This document shows positions 26,872-35,145 of a stretch of 64,000 bases of DNA, piece after piece (the stretch's first letter is position 1; the number at the start of each line of letters is the position of its first letter). A program made the position numbers and the translations under genes. The notes under the pieces were generated by a model. That model saw only the letters and a program-made list of their open reading frames with translations, did not search any database and was not told the DNA's origin. Source of the DNA: Bradyrhizobium manausense (GTDB taxonomy: Bacteria > Pseudomonadota > Alphaproteobacteria > Rhizobiales > Xanthobacteraceae); NCBI RefSeq assembly GCF_018129685.1, contig NZ_JAFCLG010000019.1, forward strand, positions 1 through 64,000. The letters are read 5' to 3'.

Positions 26872-27012
26872 CGTCGTCCCGGACAAGCGCGCCACAAGCG
26901 CGCGCAGATCCGGGATCCATAACCACCGCAGCCAGTTTTGCGATGGCTGGAGCTACCAGCTTACCCAAAACCACGGCCTGTGGTTATGGGTCCCCGCCTT
27001 CGCGGGGACGAC
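26872..27012. repeat. Paired-palindrome repeat overlapping the rimM 3' end
   Basis: It begins CGTCGTCCCGGACAAGCGC and ends CCCCGCCTTCGCGGGGACGAC, with an internal ATAACCAC/GTGGTTAT inverted pair. It lies between trmD and rimM in the ribosomal cluster, and its right end extends into rimM, encoding the final residues of RimM. Confidence 0.85.
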
Positions 27013-27541
27013 TCGCGGAGGGAGCTTCGCCACGATCCTCCCCCTCGATCTCCCGCGGCAGCGCGATCACGACGCGGCCGCCGGCGATGTCGACCTCGGG
27101 CACGACCGCGTTGGTGAACGGCAGCAGCATCGTCGCGCCCTTGAGCGGTGCGATCTCGATGATGTCGCCGGCGCCGAAATTATGGATCGCGAGCACGCGG
27201 CCGAGCGCATCGCCATCGGTGTTGACGGCGGCGAGCCCGATCAGATCGGCGTGGTAATATTCGTCCTCGTCGGTCGCGGGCAGCTTTTCGCGCGCGACGT
27301 AGAGTTCGATGCCGTTGAGGCGCTCGGCCTCATCGCGGGTCGCGACGCCCTTGAACGTCGCGACCAGATGGTCCTTGGCTTCGCGGACCTGCGCCAGTTC
27401 GAACTGGCGCTTGCCGTCCTTGGCAAGCAGCGGACCGTAGCGCTTCACGGCAAAGGGATCTTCGGTGAAGGTCCACAATTTGACCGCACCGCGCACGCCA
27501 TGCGCGGCGCCGATCCGCGCGACGCAGATCAGCGCCGACAT
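26984..27541 (-). CDS. rimM: 16S rRNA maturation factor RimM
   Basis: 185 residues. It binds S19 in the 30S head during assembly. The RimM N-terminal domain (ICVARIGAAHGVRGAVKLW, YGPLLAKDG) and PRC barrel (EYYHADLIGLAAVNTDG, GRVLAIHNFGAGDIIEI, LPFTNAVVPEVDI) are both present. The C-terminal end (about the last 13-16 residues, RGEAPSASRPREGGDP) is encoded at least partly by the dispersed repeat and is not a family feature. Same strand as rpsP, 9 bases downstream of it, so co-transcribed. Confidence 0.95.
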   Translation of the reverse strand: MSALICVARIGAAHGVRGAVKLWTFTEDPFAVKRYGPLLAKDGKRQFELAQVREAKDHLVATFKGVATRDEAERLNGIELYVAREKLPATDEDEYYHADLIGLAAVNTDGDALGRVLAIHNFGAGDIIEIAPLKGATMLLPFTNAVVPEVDIAGGRVVIALPREIEGEDRGEAPSASRPREGGDP

Positions 27542-27550
27542 AATCTAGCC

Positions 27551-27883
27551 TTAGCCCTTCGCGGCGGCTTCGGCCTGCGCCTTGCGCTCCTTGCGCGGCA
27601 CGGCCTTCTCGGGGTTGTTGCGCTGCTCGCGCTTCTTGACGCCGGCGGCATCGAGGAAGCGGGACACGCGGTCCGACGGCTGCGCGCCCTTGGCGAGCCA
27701 GGCCTTCACCTTGTCCATGTCGAGCTTCAGGCGGGTCTCGTTGTCCTTCGGCAGCAGCGGATTGAAATGGCCGAGACGCTCGATGAAGCGGCCATCGCGG
27801 GGAAAGCGCGAATCGGCGACGACGACGTGATAGACGGGACGCTTCTTGGTGCCTGCGCGGGCGAGGCGGATAACGACGGACAT
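27551..27883 (-). CDS. rpsP: 30S ribosomal protein S16
   Basis: 110 residues. Binds 16S rRNA in the 30S body. The family start MSVVIRLARAGTKKRPVYHVVVADSR and RDGRFIERLGHFNP are clear, then KAWLAKGAQPSDRVSRFL. The alphaproteobacterial extra tail is Lys/Arg/Ala-rich (KAVPRKERKAQAEAAAKG). AAGGAGAACTAA lies before the ATG. Followed by rimM. Confidence 0.97.
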   Translation of the reverse strand: MSVVIRLARAGTKKRPVYHVVVADSRFPRDGRFIERLGHFNPLLPKDNETRLKLDMDKVKAWLAKGAQPSDRVSRFLDAAGVKKREQRNNPEKAVPRKERKAQAEAAAKG

Positions 27884-27968
27884 TTAGTTCTCCTTCAAAG
27901 CACGTTTTGTTCGGTTGATTGGTATTCCGCGTTGCGCGGGACCGATGCGATCCCGTGCGACGAATTCC

Positions 27969-29516
27969 TCATTTCTTCTTGCCCGGGAAACCGCCGAGGC
28001 CCGGCAGCGTCGGCTTGCCGCTCAGTCCGGTCAGTCCCGGAAGGTTCGGCAGGCCGGTGCGAAGACCGGCCGGCAAATCCTTCGGCAGGCTCGGCAGACC
28101 CTGTCCGCCGCCGCTCTGCATCTTCTCCTGCATTGCCTTCATGTCTTCCGGTGACGGCATCTTCATGCCACCGCCAAAGCCCATCGCCTGCGCGATGCCG
28201 GCGAGCGGGCCGCGCTTGCCCGAGCCCATGGCCTTCATCACGTCCGCCATGTTCCGGTGCATCTTCAGCAGCTTGTTGACGTGCTCGACGCTCTGGCCGC
28301 TGCCTGCCGCAATGCGCTTCTTGCGGCTGGCCTTGAGCAGATCGGGATGACGGCGCTCGTCGCGCGTCATGGAATCGATGATGGCGACCTGGCGCTTCAA
28401 AATCTTGTCGTCGATGCCGGCGGCCGCGATCTGGTTCTTCATCTTGGAGATGCCGGGCATCATGCCCATCAGGCCGCTGATGCCGCCCATATTCGCCATC
28501 TGCAGCAGCTGCTCGCGCATGTCGTTGAGGTCGAACTGACCCTTGCGCATGCGCTCGGCGGTACGCGCGGCCTTCTCGGCGTCGATATTGGCGGCGGCGC
28601 GTTCGACCAGCGAGACGACGTCGCCCATGCCGAGGATGCGGCCGGCGATACGGTCAGGATGGAAGTCTTCGAGCGCATCGGTCTTTTCGCCGGTACCGAT
28701 CAGCTTGATCGGCTTGCCGGTGACCGCGCGCATCGACAGCGCGGCGCCGCCGCGGCCATCGCCGTCGACGCGTGTCAGCACGATGCCGGTGAGGCCGACA
28801 CGCTGATCGAACGCGCGCGCCAGATTCACGGCGTCCTGGCCGGTGAGGCTATCCGCAACCAGCAGCACTTCATGCGGATTCGCGGCGGCTTTGATTGCGG
28901 CTGCTTCCGCCATCATGTCTTCGTCGAGCGTGGTGCGGCCGGCGGTGTCGAGCAGCACGACATCGTAGCCGCCGAGCTTGCCGGCCTCGAGCGCGCGCTT
29001 GGCAATCTGCGGTGGCTGCTGTCCTGCGACGATGGGCAGCGTCGGAATGTCGAGATCGCGGCCGAGCACGGCCAGCTGCTCCATCGCCGCCGGCCGGTAG
29101 ACGTCGAGCGAGGCCATCAGCACCTTGCGCTTGTCGCGCTGGACCAGACGGCGGGCGAGCTTGGCGGTGGTGGTGGTCTTGCCCGAGCCCTGCAGACCGA
29201 CCATCATGATCGGCACCGGCGGCACGGAGTTGACGTCGATGGTCTGGCTTTCGGCGCCGAGCGTGTTGATCAGCTCGTCATGGACGATCTTGACCACCAT
29301 CTGGCCTGGCGTCACCGACTTGACGACGGTGGCGCCGATCGCCTGCTCGCGGACCCGTTCGGTGAAGCTGCGGACGACCTCGAGCGCGACGTCGGCCTCG
29401 AGCAGCGCGCGGCGCACCTCGCGCATCGCGGCGTCGACGTCCTTTTCGGTCAGCGCCCCGCGCCCCGTCAGGCGATCGAGAATGCCACCAAGCCGTTCCG
29501 ACAGATTGTCGAACAA
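27969..29516 (-). CDS. ffh: Signal recognition particle GTPase Ffh
   Basis: 515 residues. Recognises signal sequences on ribosomes with 4.5S RNA and docks with FtsY. NG domain: P-loop GLQGSGKTTTTAKLA at about 107-121, DTAGRTTLDEDMM, TRVDGDGRGGA and the GTGEKTD closing loop. M domain from about 330 is Met-rich. The last 80 residues are Gly/Pro/Met/Leu-rich with repeated GLPxLPxL patterns, longer than in E. coli and common in Bradyrhizobium. 85 bases separate it from rpsP. ftsY is at 37.1 kb. Confidence 0.97.
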   Translation of the reverse strand: MFDNLSERLGGILDRLTGRGALTEKDVDAAMREVRRALLEADVALEVVRSFTERVREQAIGATVVKSVTPGQMVVKIVHDELINTLGAESQTIDVNSVPPVPIMMVGLQGSGKTTTTAKLARRLVQRDKRKVLMASLDVYRPAAMEQLAVLGRDLDIPTLPIVAGQQPPQIAKRALEAGKLGGYDVVLLDTAGRTTLDEDMMAEAAAIKAAANPHEVLLVADSLTGQDAVNLARAFDQRVGLTGIVLTRVDGDGRGGAALSMRAVTGKPIKLIGTGEKTDALEDFHPDRIAGRILGMGDVVSLVERAAANIDAEKAARTAERMRKGQFDLNDMREQLLQMANMGGISGLMGMMPGISKMKNQIAAAGIDDKILKRQVAIIDSMTRDERRHPDLLKASRKKRIAAGSGQSVEHVNKLLKMHRNMADVMKAMGSGKRGPLAGIAQAMGFGGGMKMPSPEDMKAMQEKMQSGGGQGLPSLPKDLPAGLRTGLPNLPGLTGLSGKPTLPGLGGFPGKKK

Positions 29517-29569
29517 TGCACTTGTCCTGTTGCTGTCCCCTGGTAAGGGGCGCGCCGTTATTCTCCGCT

Positions 29570-29669
29570 GTCATGCCCCGGCTCGACCGGGGCATCCAGT
29601 ACGCCGCGGCGCCTCGATTCTAGCCGAGCCGACTCGGAGTACTGGATCCCCGCCTTCGCGGGGGATGAC
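29570..29669. repeat. GTCATGCCCC paired-palindrome repeat
   Basis: GTCATGCCCCGGCTCGACCGGGGCATCCAG begins a first stem-loop, and CTGGATCCCCGCCTTCGCGGGGGATGAC forms the second; the ends are inverted (GTCAT/ATGAC) and CAGTAC/GTACTG pair between. It lies upstream of ffh. Confidence 0.82.
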
Positions 29670-29956
29670 CACTTCCGTGGGTAAGCGATCGTCCAAACAC
29701 CTTTGCGCCCGAGGGCGCACAGCGCTGTCGGGCGTTGGCCTCTGGCCTCCAGGGCCAGTGGGCGGGTCGAAAAGAAAGCCTTTCCGAGAAAGTGGCGGGG
29801 TTAAACGCTGCCGATGCCCAAAAGTCAAGGAAAGTTAGGGGGTCGAAGCTCATTTGGACGGGCAACGCGTTGAAAATGCAGCCCTTCCGGCTCCGGGTTC
29901 CTTTTTCTCCGGCTCCGCCCATATAGCCGGTGATGTCTTACCTCCGGATCCTCCGC
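29670..29956. other. Gene-free spacer upstream of the metallo-hydrolase
   Basis: No coding frame with protein-like composition, no recognised RNA, and no terminator with a U tract. It must hold the promoter for the hydrolase and probably part of the ffh promoter region. Confidence 0.5.
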
Positions 29957-30937
29957 ATGAAAACCTATGACGGCCCCGTCTCCGACCATTTCAACGGCCT
30001 CAATTTCTTCGATCCGGACGGCTCGCCGCCAAAATCGCTCCGTGAGGTCCTGCGCTGGCAATTCGGCCGCGGACGGGAGCGCGCGACATGGCCGGATTGG
30101 GCCCCGAGCCCTCACGCCGACACCCCGCCGGAGCGTGTCGAAGGCGGCAAGGTGCGGCTCTCCTTCGTCGGGCACGCCAGCTGGCTGATCCAGACCGGCG
30201 GGCTCAACATCCTCGTCGATCCCGTCTGGTCGATGCGTGTCTCTCCCGTCAGCTTCGCCGGGCCGAAGCGCCGCAACGATCCCGGCATCGCCTTCGAGAA
30301 GTTGCCGAAGATCGACGTCGTGCTGGTCTCGCATGGTCACTACGATCATCTCGACATGGCGACGCTGTCGCGGCTCGCCAAGAATTTTGCCCCGCGCGTG
30401 GTCACCCCGCTCGGCAATGACGTGACGATGCGAAGCTATGATTCGACGATCAAGGCGAAGGCGTTCGACTGGCACGAGCGCGTCCAGCTCGGTAACGGCG
30501 TCGCCGCGACGCTGGTGCCGACACGGCACTGGACGGCGCGTGGCCTGTTCGATCGCAACAAGGCGCTGTGGGCGAGCTTCGTGCTGGAGACGCCGGTCGG
30601 CAAAATCTACGTCGTCTGCGATTCCGGTTACGGCGATGGCAGTCATTTCCGCCGCGTTGCCGAGCAGCATGGGTCGCTGCGCCTGGCGATCCTCCCCATC
30701 GGCGCCTACGAGCCGCGCTGGTTCATGCGCGATCAGCACATGAACCCGGAAGATGCGGTCAAGGCGCTATTGGACTGCGGCGCAGAGCAAGCGCTCGGGC
30801 ATCATCACGGCACGTTCCAGCTGACGGACGAGGCGATTGATGCGCCGGCGAAGGCGCTGCTGGAAGCGCTCGATGCCGCAAGGATTCCGCAGGAGCGGTT
30901 CGTCGCGATGAAGCCGGGGCAGGTGGTGGAGATTTAA
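29957..30937 (+). CDS. Metallo-beta-lactamase-fold hydrolase (NAPE-PLD / UlaG-like)
   Basis: 326 residues from the ATG at 29957; an in-frame ATG at 29930 is also possible. MKTYDGPVSDHFNGLNFF is a typical start of the bacterial NAPE-PLD-like group. Metal motif SHGHYDHLDMATL (H-x-H-x-D-H), with further ligands expected at RHWTARG, CDSGYGDGSHF and the LGHHHGTF histidines near the end. FVGHASWLIQTGGLNILVDPVWS is the conserved lead-in. It hydrolyses an unknown ester or phosphodiester. Cytoplasmic by lack of a signal peptide. Confidence 0.88.
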   Translation: MKTYDGPVSDHFNGLNFFDPDGSPPKSLREVLRWQFGRGRERATWPDWAPSPHADTPPERVEGGKVRLSFVGHASWLIQTGGLNILVDPVWSMRVSPVSFAGPKRRNDPGIAFEKLPKIDVVLVSHGHYDHLDMATLSRLAKNFAPRVVTPLGNDVTMRSYDSTIKAKAFDWHERVQLGNGVAATLVPTRHWTARGLFDRNKALWASFVLETPVGKIYVVCDSGYGDGSHFRRVAEQHGSLRLAILPIGAYEPRWFMRDQHMNPEDAVKALLDCGAEQALGHHHGTFQLTDEAIDAPAKALLEALDAARIPQERFVAMKPGQVVEI

Positions 30938-30962
30938 CTCCGGCGTCTCCACACACTCAGCA

Positions 30963-31105
30963 CGTCGTCCCGGACAAGCGCGCCCCAAGCGCGCGCAGAT
31001 CAGGGACCCATACGCCGCAGCCGAAATTTGGCGAAGATAGGCAATGATCATCTTGCGCGGCATCGACGGCTGCGGCGTATGGGTCCGGGCCTTCGCCGGG
31101 ACGAC
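30963..31105. repeat. Paired-palindrome dispersed repeat, CGTCGTCC family
   Basis: CGTCGTCCCGGACAAGCGCGC starts and CCTTCGCCGGGACGAC ends it. CCCATACGCCGCAGCCG pairs with CGGCTGCGGCGTATGGG within. It lies between the hydrolase and the convergent SIMPL gene. Confidence 0.85.
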
Positions 31106-31141
31106 ACTGTTGTTGTAGCGGCCGCGTGCCTCTTCCGGCGC

Positions 31142-31855
31142 TTACTGCGCCGGCTTGATCGCCCAGCTCACATTCACCGTCACCGAAAGCGTCTCCTCGC
31201 CCGGCGCCACCGCTGCGGGTGCGGCGGCCATCGGTGCTACGGCCATGCGGCTCTTGAACAGCGGCATCGGAGCGCCGCCCTCGGCGACGCTGAGCGGCGC
31301 GCCCAGCGTGACGCCGGCGGCCTTGGCGTAGATCTCGGCCTTGCGGCGGGCATCGGCGACCGCCTGCTCGCGCGCGTCATCGAGCAGCTTCGAGGCTTGC
31401 GTGACCTCGAACGAGATGTTGCCGACATCGTTCGCACCGGCGCCGACCAGCGTGTCGATGATGCCGGCGACCTTGGTCACGTCGCGGATCTTCACGGTGA
31501 CGCGATTGGAGGCGCGGAAGCCCACCACAGGCGAGGCGCCGGTCGTGCGGTTCGGCGCATATTGCGGCTGCAGCGACAGGCGCGAGGTCTGATAATCCTT
31601 CTCCGGGATGCCGGCGCCCTTCAGCGCCAGCAGCACCTTGCCCATCGCGGCGTTGTTAGCATCGGAGGCTTCCTTCGCCGATTTGGCGTCGCTGGCGACA
31701 CCGGCATCGATCTGCGCGAGATCCGGGGCGGCGGAGACTGTTGCCTCGCCGCTCACCGAGATGGCGGACGGAATTTCGTCGGCGATTGCGGGCGCGGCCA
31801 GCAGTGTGGCGGCGAGGATTGCGGCGAGGGCAGCAGGCGTTTTCATCATTCTCAC
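31142..31855 (-). CDS. Exported SIMPL-domain (DUF541) protein
   Basis: 237 residues. The signal peptide ends near ALAAILAATLLAAPAIADE (about residue 25). The SIMPL domain follows: ISVSGEATVSAAPDLAQIDAGV, then KDYQTSRLSLQPQY, VTVKIRDVTKVAGIIDTLVGAGAN, and AVADARRKAEIYAKAAG. The family fold is known for IRAK-binding and periplasmic stress-related proteins, but its bacterial role is loosely defined. Its start overlaps the end of the GyrI-like gene by 4 bases (ATGA), so translation of the two is coupled. Confidence 0.9.
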   Translation of the reverse strand: MRMMKTPAALAAILAATLLAAPAIADEIPSAISVSGEATVSAAPDLAQIDAGVASDAKSAKEASDANNAAMGKVLLALKGAGIPEKDYQTSRLSLQPQYAPNRTTGASPVVGFRASNRVTVKIRDVTKVAGIIDTLVGAGANDVGNISFEVTQASKLLDDAREQAVADARRKAEIYAKAAGVTLGAPLSVAEGGAPMPLFKSRMAVAPMAAAPAAVAPGEETLSVTVNVSWAIKPAQ

Positions 31856-32619
31856 TTCAGCGGCACGAACACGTTGATTACGAGCTTGTCCTCGGCCGTC
31901 TTGAGGGGATCGGTGAGGTACTCTTCGATGAAGGTGTCCTTGGCTTCCAGCTTCTTGTCGTCGAGGTGATTGGTGATCGCCTCGTAGGTGTTGTCCATGT
32001 TGTCATAGGAGCCGCGATGGACGAATTTGAGCGCCTTGCCCTCGGGCGATTTGCCGATGCTCATGTCCTTGGTCAGGTTCTTCGGGTCCTGCTCGACCGG
32101 GATCTCGGCGAGGAAGGTGAATCCGGTGTCATCCGTCGAGGTGTAGACGATCATCGCATTGCCGGCATGCTTGATGCCCTGCTTGTCGAGCAGCGTGTTC
32201 AGCGCCTTGAAGGCGTCGACCAGGGTGTCGAAGGCGGAGTCCCAATTGGCGGTGCCCTTGACCATCACGACCTTCTTGGCCTCGAGCGTGGTCTCCAGGC
32301 CAAAGGGGTCGGCGGTCTGCACCGGAGCCGGCGTGGCGGCCGCGGCGGGCGGCGGTGCGGCCGGACTGGGTGACGCGCTGGCTGCGGGCGAGGGCGATGC
32401 TGCAGGAGCAGGCGAGGCGCTGGCCGCCGGCGATGGCGTTGCCGCGGGCGCGGGCGAAGCGCTCGCGGCGGGGGACGGGGACGCCGACGGGGCCGGCGAG
32501 GGGCTTGCCGAGGCGGCGGGCGCGGGGCTCGGGGTCTGAGCCAAAGCGCCTGACAACCCCAGCGACAGGGCCGCTGCCGGGATCAGCGCGGCCAGAGCAA
32601 GACGACGAAACCCAATCAT
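31852..32619 (-). CDS. Exported GyrI-like domain protein with Pro/Ala/Ser repeat linker
   Basis: 255 residues. Signal peptide MIGFRRLALAALIPAAALSLGLSGALA (cut near residue 27). Residues about 28-100 are a low-complexity PSPAAS-type repeat with no ordered residues. The C-terminal 155 residues resemble a GyrI-like/effector-binding domain (TFLAEIPVEQDP, ALKFVHRGSYDNMDNTYEAITNHL, EEYLTDPLKTAEDKLVINVFVPLK). GGGAGAACAAA before the ATG at 32619. Effector-binding domains are usually cytoplasmic and DNA- or drug-linked; an exported version tethered by a repeat is unusual. Ligand unknown. Confidence 0.82.
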   Translation of the reverse strand: MIGFRRLALAALIPAAALSLGLSGALAQTPSPAPAASASPSPAPSASPSPAASASPAPAATPSPAASASPAPAASPSPAASASPSPAAPPPAAAATPAPVQTADPFGLETTLEAKKVVMVKGTANWDSAFDTLVDAFKALNTLLDKQGIKHAGNAMIVYTSTDDTGFTFLAEIPVEQDPKNLTKDMSIGKSPEGKALKFVHRGSYDNMDNTYEAITNHLDDKKLEAKDTFIEEYLTDPLKTAEDKLVINVFVPLK

Positions 32620-32838
32620 TTTGTTCTCCCCAAGAAACTTCCGGATCAAGGCCTTGGCGCCCAGGCCCACATCCGGCCGCGCATCCCGGATCGCGCGAAC
32701 TGCGCCGTTCTAACACGCGAGCGCCAAATTCGTCCCATGACAGATGCGTCATGGCGGACGTGCAGGCGCCCGGGCGGCAAATCACTGGCCAAGCCGGCCA
32801 GGATCGCCATATAAGGCAGGCGAAATTCGGGAATTTTC

Positions 32839-33714
32839 ATGAGCGCGCTCGCCAATCACGCATTTGCCAAGATGAACGGCATCGGCAACGAGATCGTCGT
32901 TATCGACATGCGCGATTCCACGGGCAAGGTCACGCCGGACGACGCCCGCGCGGTGGCCTCCGCGGATGGCGGTGTGCCCTATGACCAGCTGATGGTGCTT
33001 CAGAAGCCCCGGCTCGACGGCACCGAAGCCTTCATCAGCATCTACAACAGCGACGGCTCCGAAGCCGGTGCGTGCGGCAACGGCATGCGCTGCGTGGTTC
33101 GCCGCATCTTCGAGAAGAGCGGGCAGACCACGGCCACCTTCCAGACGGCAGCCGGCCTGCTCAATGCCTGGCAGGGCCCTGCGCCGGATCTCTACACGGT
33201 CGACATGGGCGCACCGAAGTTCGGCTGGCGGGACATTCCCCTGGCGGAGGAGTTTCGCGACACCCGTTACATCGAATTGCAGATCGGGCCGATCGACAAT
33301 CCGATCCTGCATTCGCCCTCCGTGGTCAGCATGGGCAATCCGCACGCGATCTTCTGGGTCGACGACGTCGATGCCTATGATCTCGGTCGCGTCGGGCCGC
33401 TGCTGGAAAATCATCCGATCTTCCCCGAGCGCGCCAACATCACGCTCGCGCATATCGTCGACCGCGAGCATATCACGATGCGCACCTGGGAACGCGGCGC
33501 CGGGCTCACCCGTGCGTGCGGCTCGGCGGCCTGCGCGACCGCCGTTGCGGCTGCGCGGCTGAAGCGCACCGAGCGCAAGGTGGAGATGACGCTGCCCGGC
33601 GGCAAGCTCGTCATCGAATGGCGCGAGCGCGACGACCACGTGTTGATGACGGGCACCGCGACCTTCGAATATGAAGGCCATTTCGATCCGGCGCTGTTCG
33701 CGCCGGCCGGCTGA
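32839..33714 (+). CDS. dapF: Diaminopimelate epimerase
   Basis: 291 residues. Interconverts LL- and meso-diaminopimelate for peptidoglycan and lysine. Both active-site cysteines are visible: GACGNGMRC (about residue 76-84) and TRACGSAACA near residue 226. FAKMNGIGNEIVVID and MGNPHAIFWVDD are further signatures. Its TGA shares its last base with the ATG of mtaB, so the pair is translationally coupled. Confidence 0.97.
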   Translation: MSALANHAFAKMNGIGNEIVVIDMRDSTGKVTPDDARAVASADGGVPYDQLMVLQKPRLDGTEAFISIYNSDGSEAGACGNGMRCVVRRIFEKSGQTTATFQTAAGLLNAWQGPAPDLYTVDMGAPKFGWRDIPLAEEFRDTRYIELQIGPIDNPILHSPSVVSMGNPHAIFWVDDVDAYDLGRVGPLLENHPIFPERANITLAHIVDREHITMRTWERGAGLTRACGSAACATAVAAARLKRTERKVEMTLPGGKLVIEWRERDDHVLMTGTATFEYEGHFDPALFAPAG

Positions 33715-34967
33715 TGGCCGTCGAAATCGTCACCTTCGGCTGCCGCCTCAACGCCTTCGAGGCCGAGGTGATCCGCCGCGAGGCGGAAGGGGCGGGGCTT
33801 TCCGACACCATCGTCATCAATAGCTGCGCCGTCACCAACGAAGCGGTGGCGCAGGCGCGGCAGTCGATCCGCAAATTGAAGCGTGAACGGCCCGGCGCGC
33901 GCATCGTCGTCACAGGTTGCGCGGCGCAGACGCAGAGCGGCATGTTCGCCGACATGGCCGAGGTCGATCGCGTCGTCGGCAATGACGACAAGATGCGCGG
34001 TGATGCCTGGCGCGCGGCCCGCGCCGCCTTCGATCTCGGCGCCGGCGAGAAGATCGCCGTCAGCGACATCATGGCCGTGAAGGAGATGGCCCCGCATCTC
34101 GTCGACGGCTATGCCAGCGGCCTGCCGCGCGTGTTCGTTCAGGTGCAGAACGGCTGCGATCATCGTTGCACCTTCTGCATCATTCCCTATGGCCGCGGCA
34201 ATTCGCGCTCGGTGCCGATGGGCGCGGTGGTCGATCAGGTGCGGGCGCTGGTGGAGCGCGGCCATGCCGAGATCGTGCTGACCGGCGTCGACCTCACCAG
34301 CTACGGCACCGATCTGCCGGGCGCGCCGAAGCTCGGCATGCTGACCAGGCAGATTTTGCGGCACGTGCCGGAGTTGAAGCGGCTGCGCATCTCCTCGATC
34401 GATTCGATCGAGGCAGACGCTGATCTGCTCGATGCAATCGCCGACGATATCAGGCTGATGCCGCATCTGCATCTGTCGCTGCAGTCGGGTGACGACATGA
34501 TCCTGAAGCGCATGAAGCGGCGGCATTCGCGGAAGGATGCGATTGCATTCTGCGATCAGGTGCGGCGGCTGCGGCCTGATATCGTGTTCGGCGCCGATAT
34601 CATCGCGGGTTTTCCGACCGAGACCGACGAGATGTTTGCGCGCTCGCTCGATCTCGTCGAGGCGTGCGGGCTCACCTTCCTCCACGTCTTCCCCTATTCG
34701 CCGCGTCCCGGCACGCCGGCCGCGAAGATGCCGCAGGTCGCGGGCGGTACGATCAAGGAACGCGCGAAGCGGCTGCGTGCGGCTGGCGAGGCGGCGCTGC
34801 GACGTCGCCTCCAAGCCGAGATCGGTGCGACGCGTGAGGTGCTGATCGAGAGCGATGCTCAGGGGCGTACGGAGCACTATCTGCCGGTGGCGATTGCGGG
34901 CGAGCGGGTCGGCAGCATCGTGCCGCTTAAGATTGCCGGCAGCGATGGTGCGCGGCTGACGGTCTAG
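33714..34967 (+). CDS. mtaB: tRNA t6A37 methylthiotransferase
   Basis: 417 residues. Radical SAM methylthiotransferase converting t6A to ms2t6A at position 37. Domains: N-terminal MTTase (EIVTFGCRLNAFEAEVI, cysteines in NSCAV and TGCAAQ), radical SAM core with C-x3-C-x2-C in NGCDHRCTFCIIPYGRG (about residues 145-160), then SLQSGDDMILKRMKRRH, FGADIIAGFPTE and a C-terminal TRAM-like segment. The single-base overlap with dapF suggests one operon. Confidence 0.95.
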   Translation: MAVEIVTFGCRLNAFEAEVIRREAEGAGLSDTIVINSCAVTNEAVAQARQSIRKLKRERPGARIVVTGCAAQTQSGMFADMAEVDRVVGNDDKMRGDAWRAARAAFDLGAGEKIAVSDIMAVKEMAPHLVDGYASGLPRVFVQVQNGCDHRCTFCIIPYGRGNSRSVPMGAVVDQVRALVERGHAEIVLTGVDLTSYGTDLPGAPKLGMLTRQILRHVPELKRLRISSIDSIEADADLLDAIADDIRLMPHLHLSLQSGDDMILKRMKRRHSRKDAIAFCDQVRRLRPDIVFGADIIAGFPTETDEMFARSLDLVEACGLTFLHVFPYSPRPGTPAAKMPQVAGGTIKERAKRLRAAGEAALRRRLQAEIGATREVLIESDAQGRTEHYLPVAIAGERVGSIVPLKIAGSDGARLTV

Positions 34968-34993
34968 TTGTTAAGGCGCTCTGCTTACCCCAT

Positions 34994-35116
34994 CGTCGTC
35001 CTGGCGAAAGCCAGGATCCATTACCCCATGGCGAAGTTGTCGGACGTGATTGCCAACCACGAATCTTCATCAAACTGAATTCGGTGGTTATGGGTCCTGG
35101 CTTTCGCCAGGACGAC
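34994..35116. repeat. Paired-palindrome dispersed repeat, CGTCGTCC family
   Basis: CGTCGTCCTGGCGAAAGCCAGGATCC at the left and GGGTCCTGGCTTTCGCCAGGACGAC at the right are near-exact inverted copies; each arm also folds on itself (CTGGCGAAAGCCAG). It fills the gap after mtaB. Confidence 0.88.
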
Positions 35117-35145
35117 AGTGGGGGGCTTGGCGCGCAGCGAGGACC

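Noticed and set aside
29825..30739. A 304-codon minus-strand frame opposite the metallo-hydrolase
   Set aside because: It lies antisense to a gene with clear metal motifs and has the composition of antisense reading.
31840..31860. Frameshift between the GyrI-like and SIMPL genes
   Set aside because: The 4-base overlap (ATGA) with a good signal peptide in the second gene indicates normal coupling and not a broken fusion.
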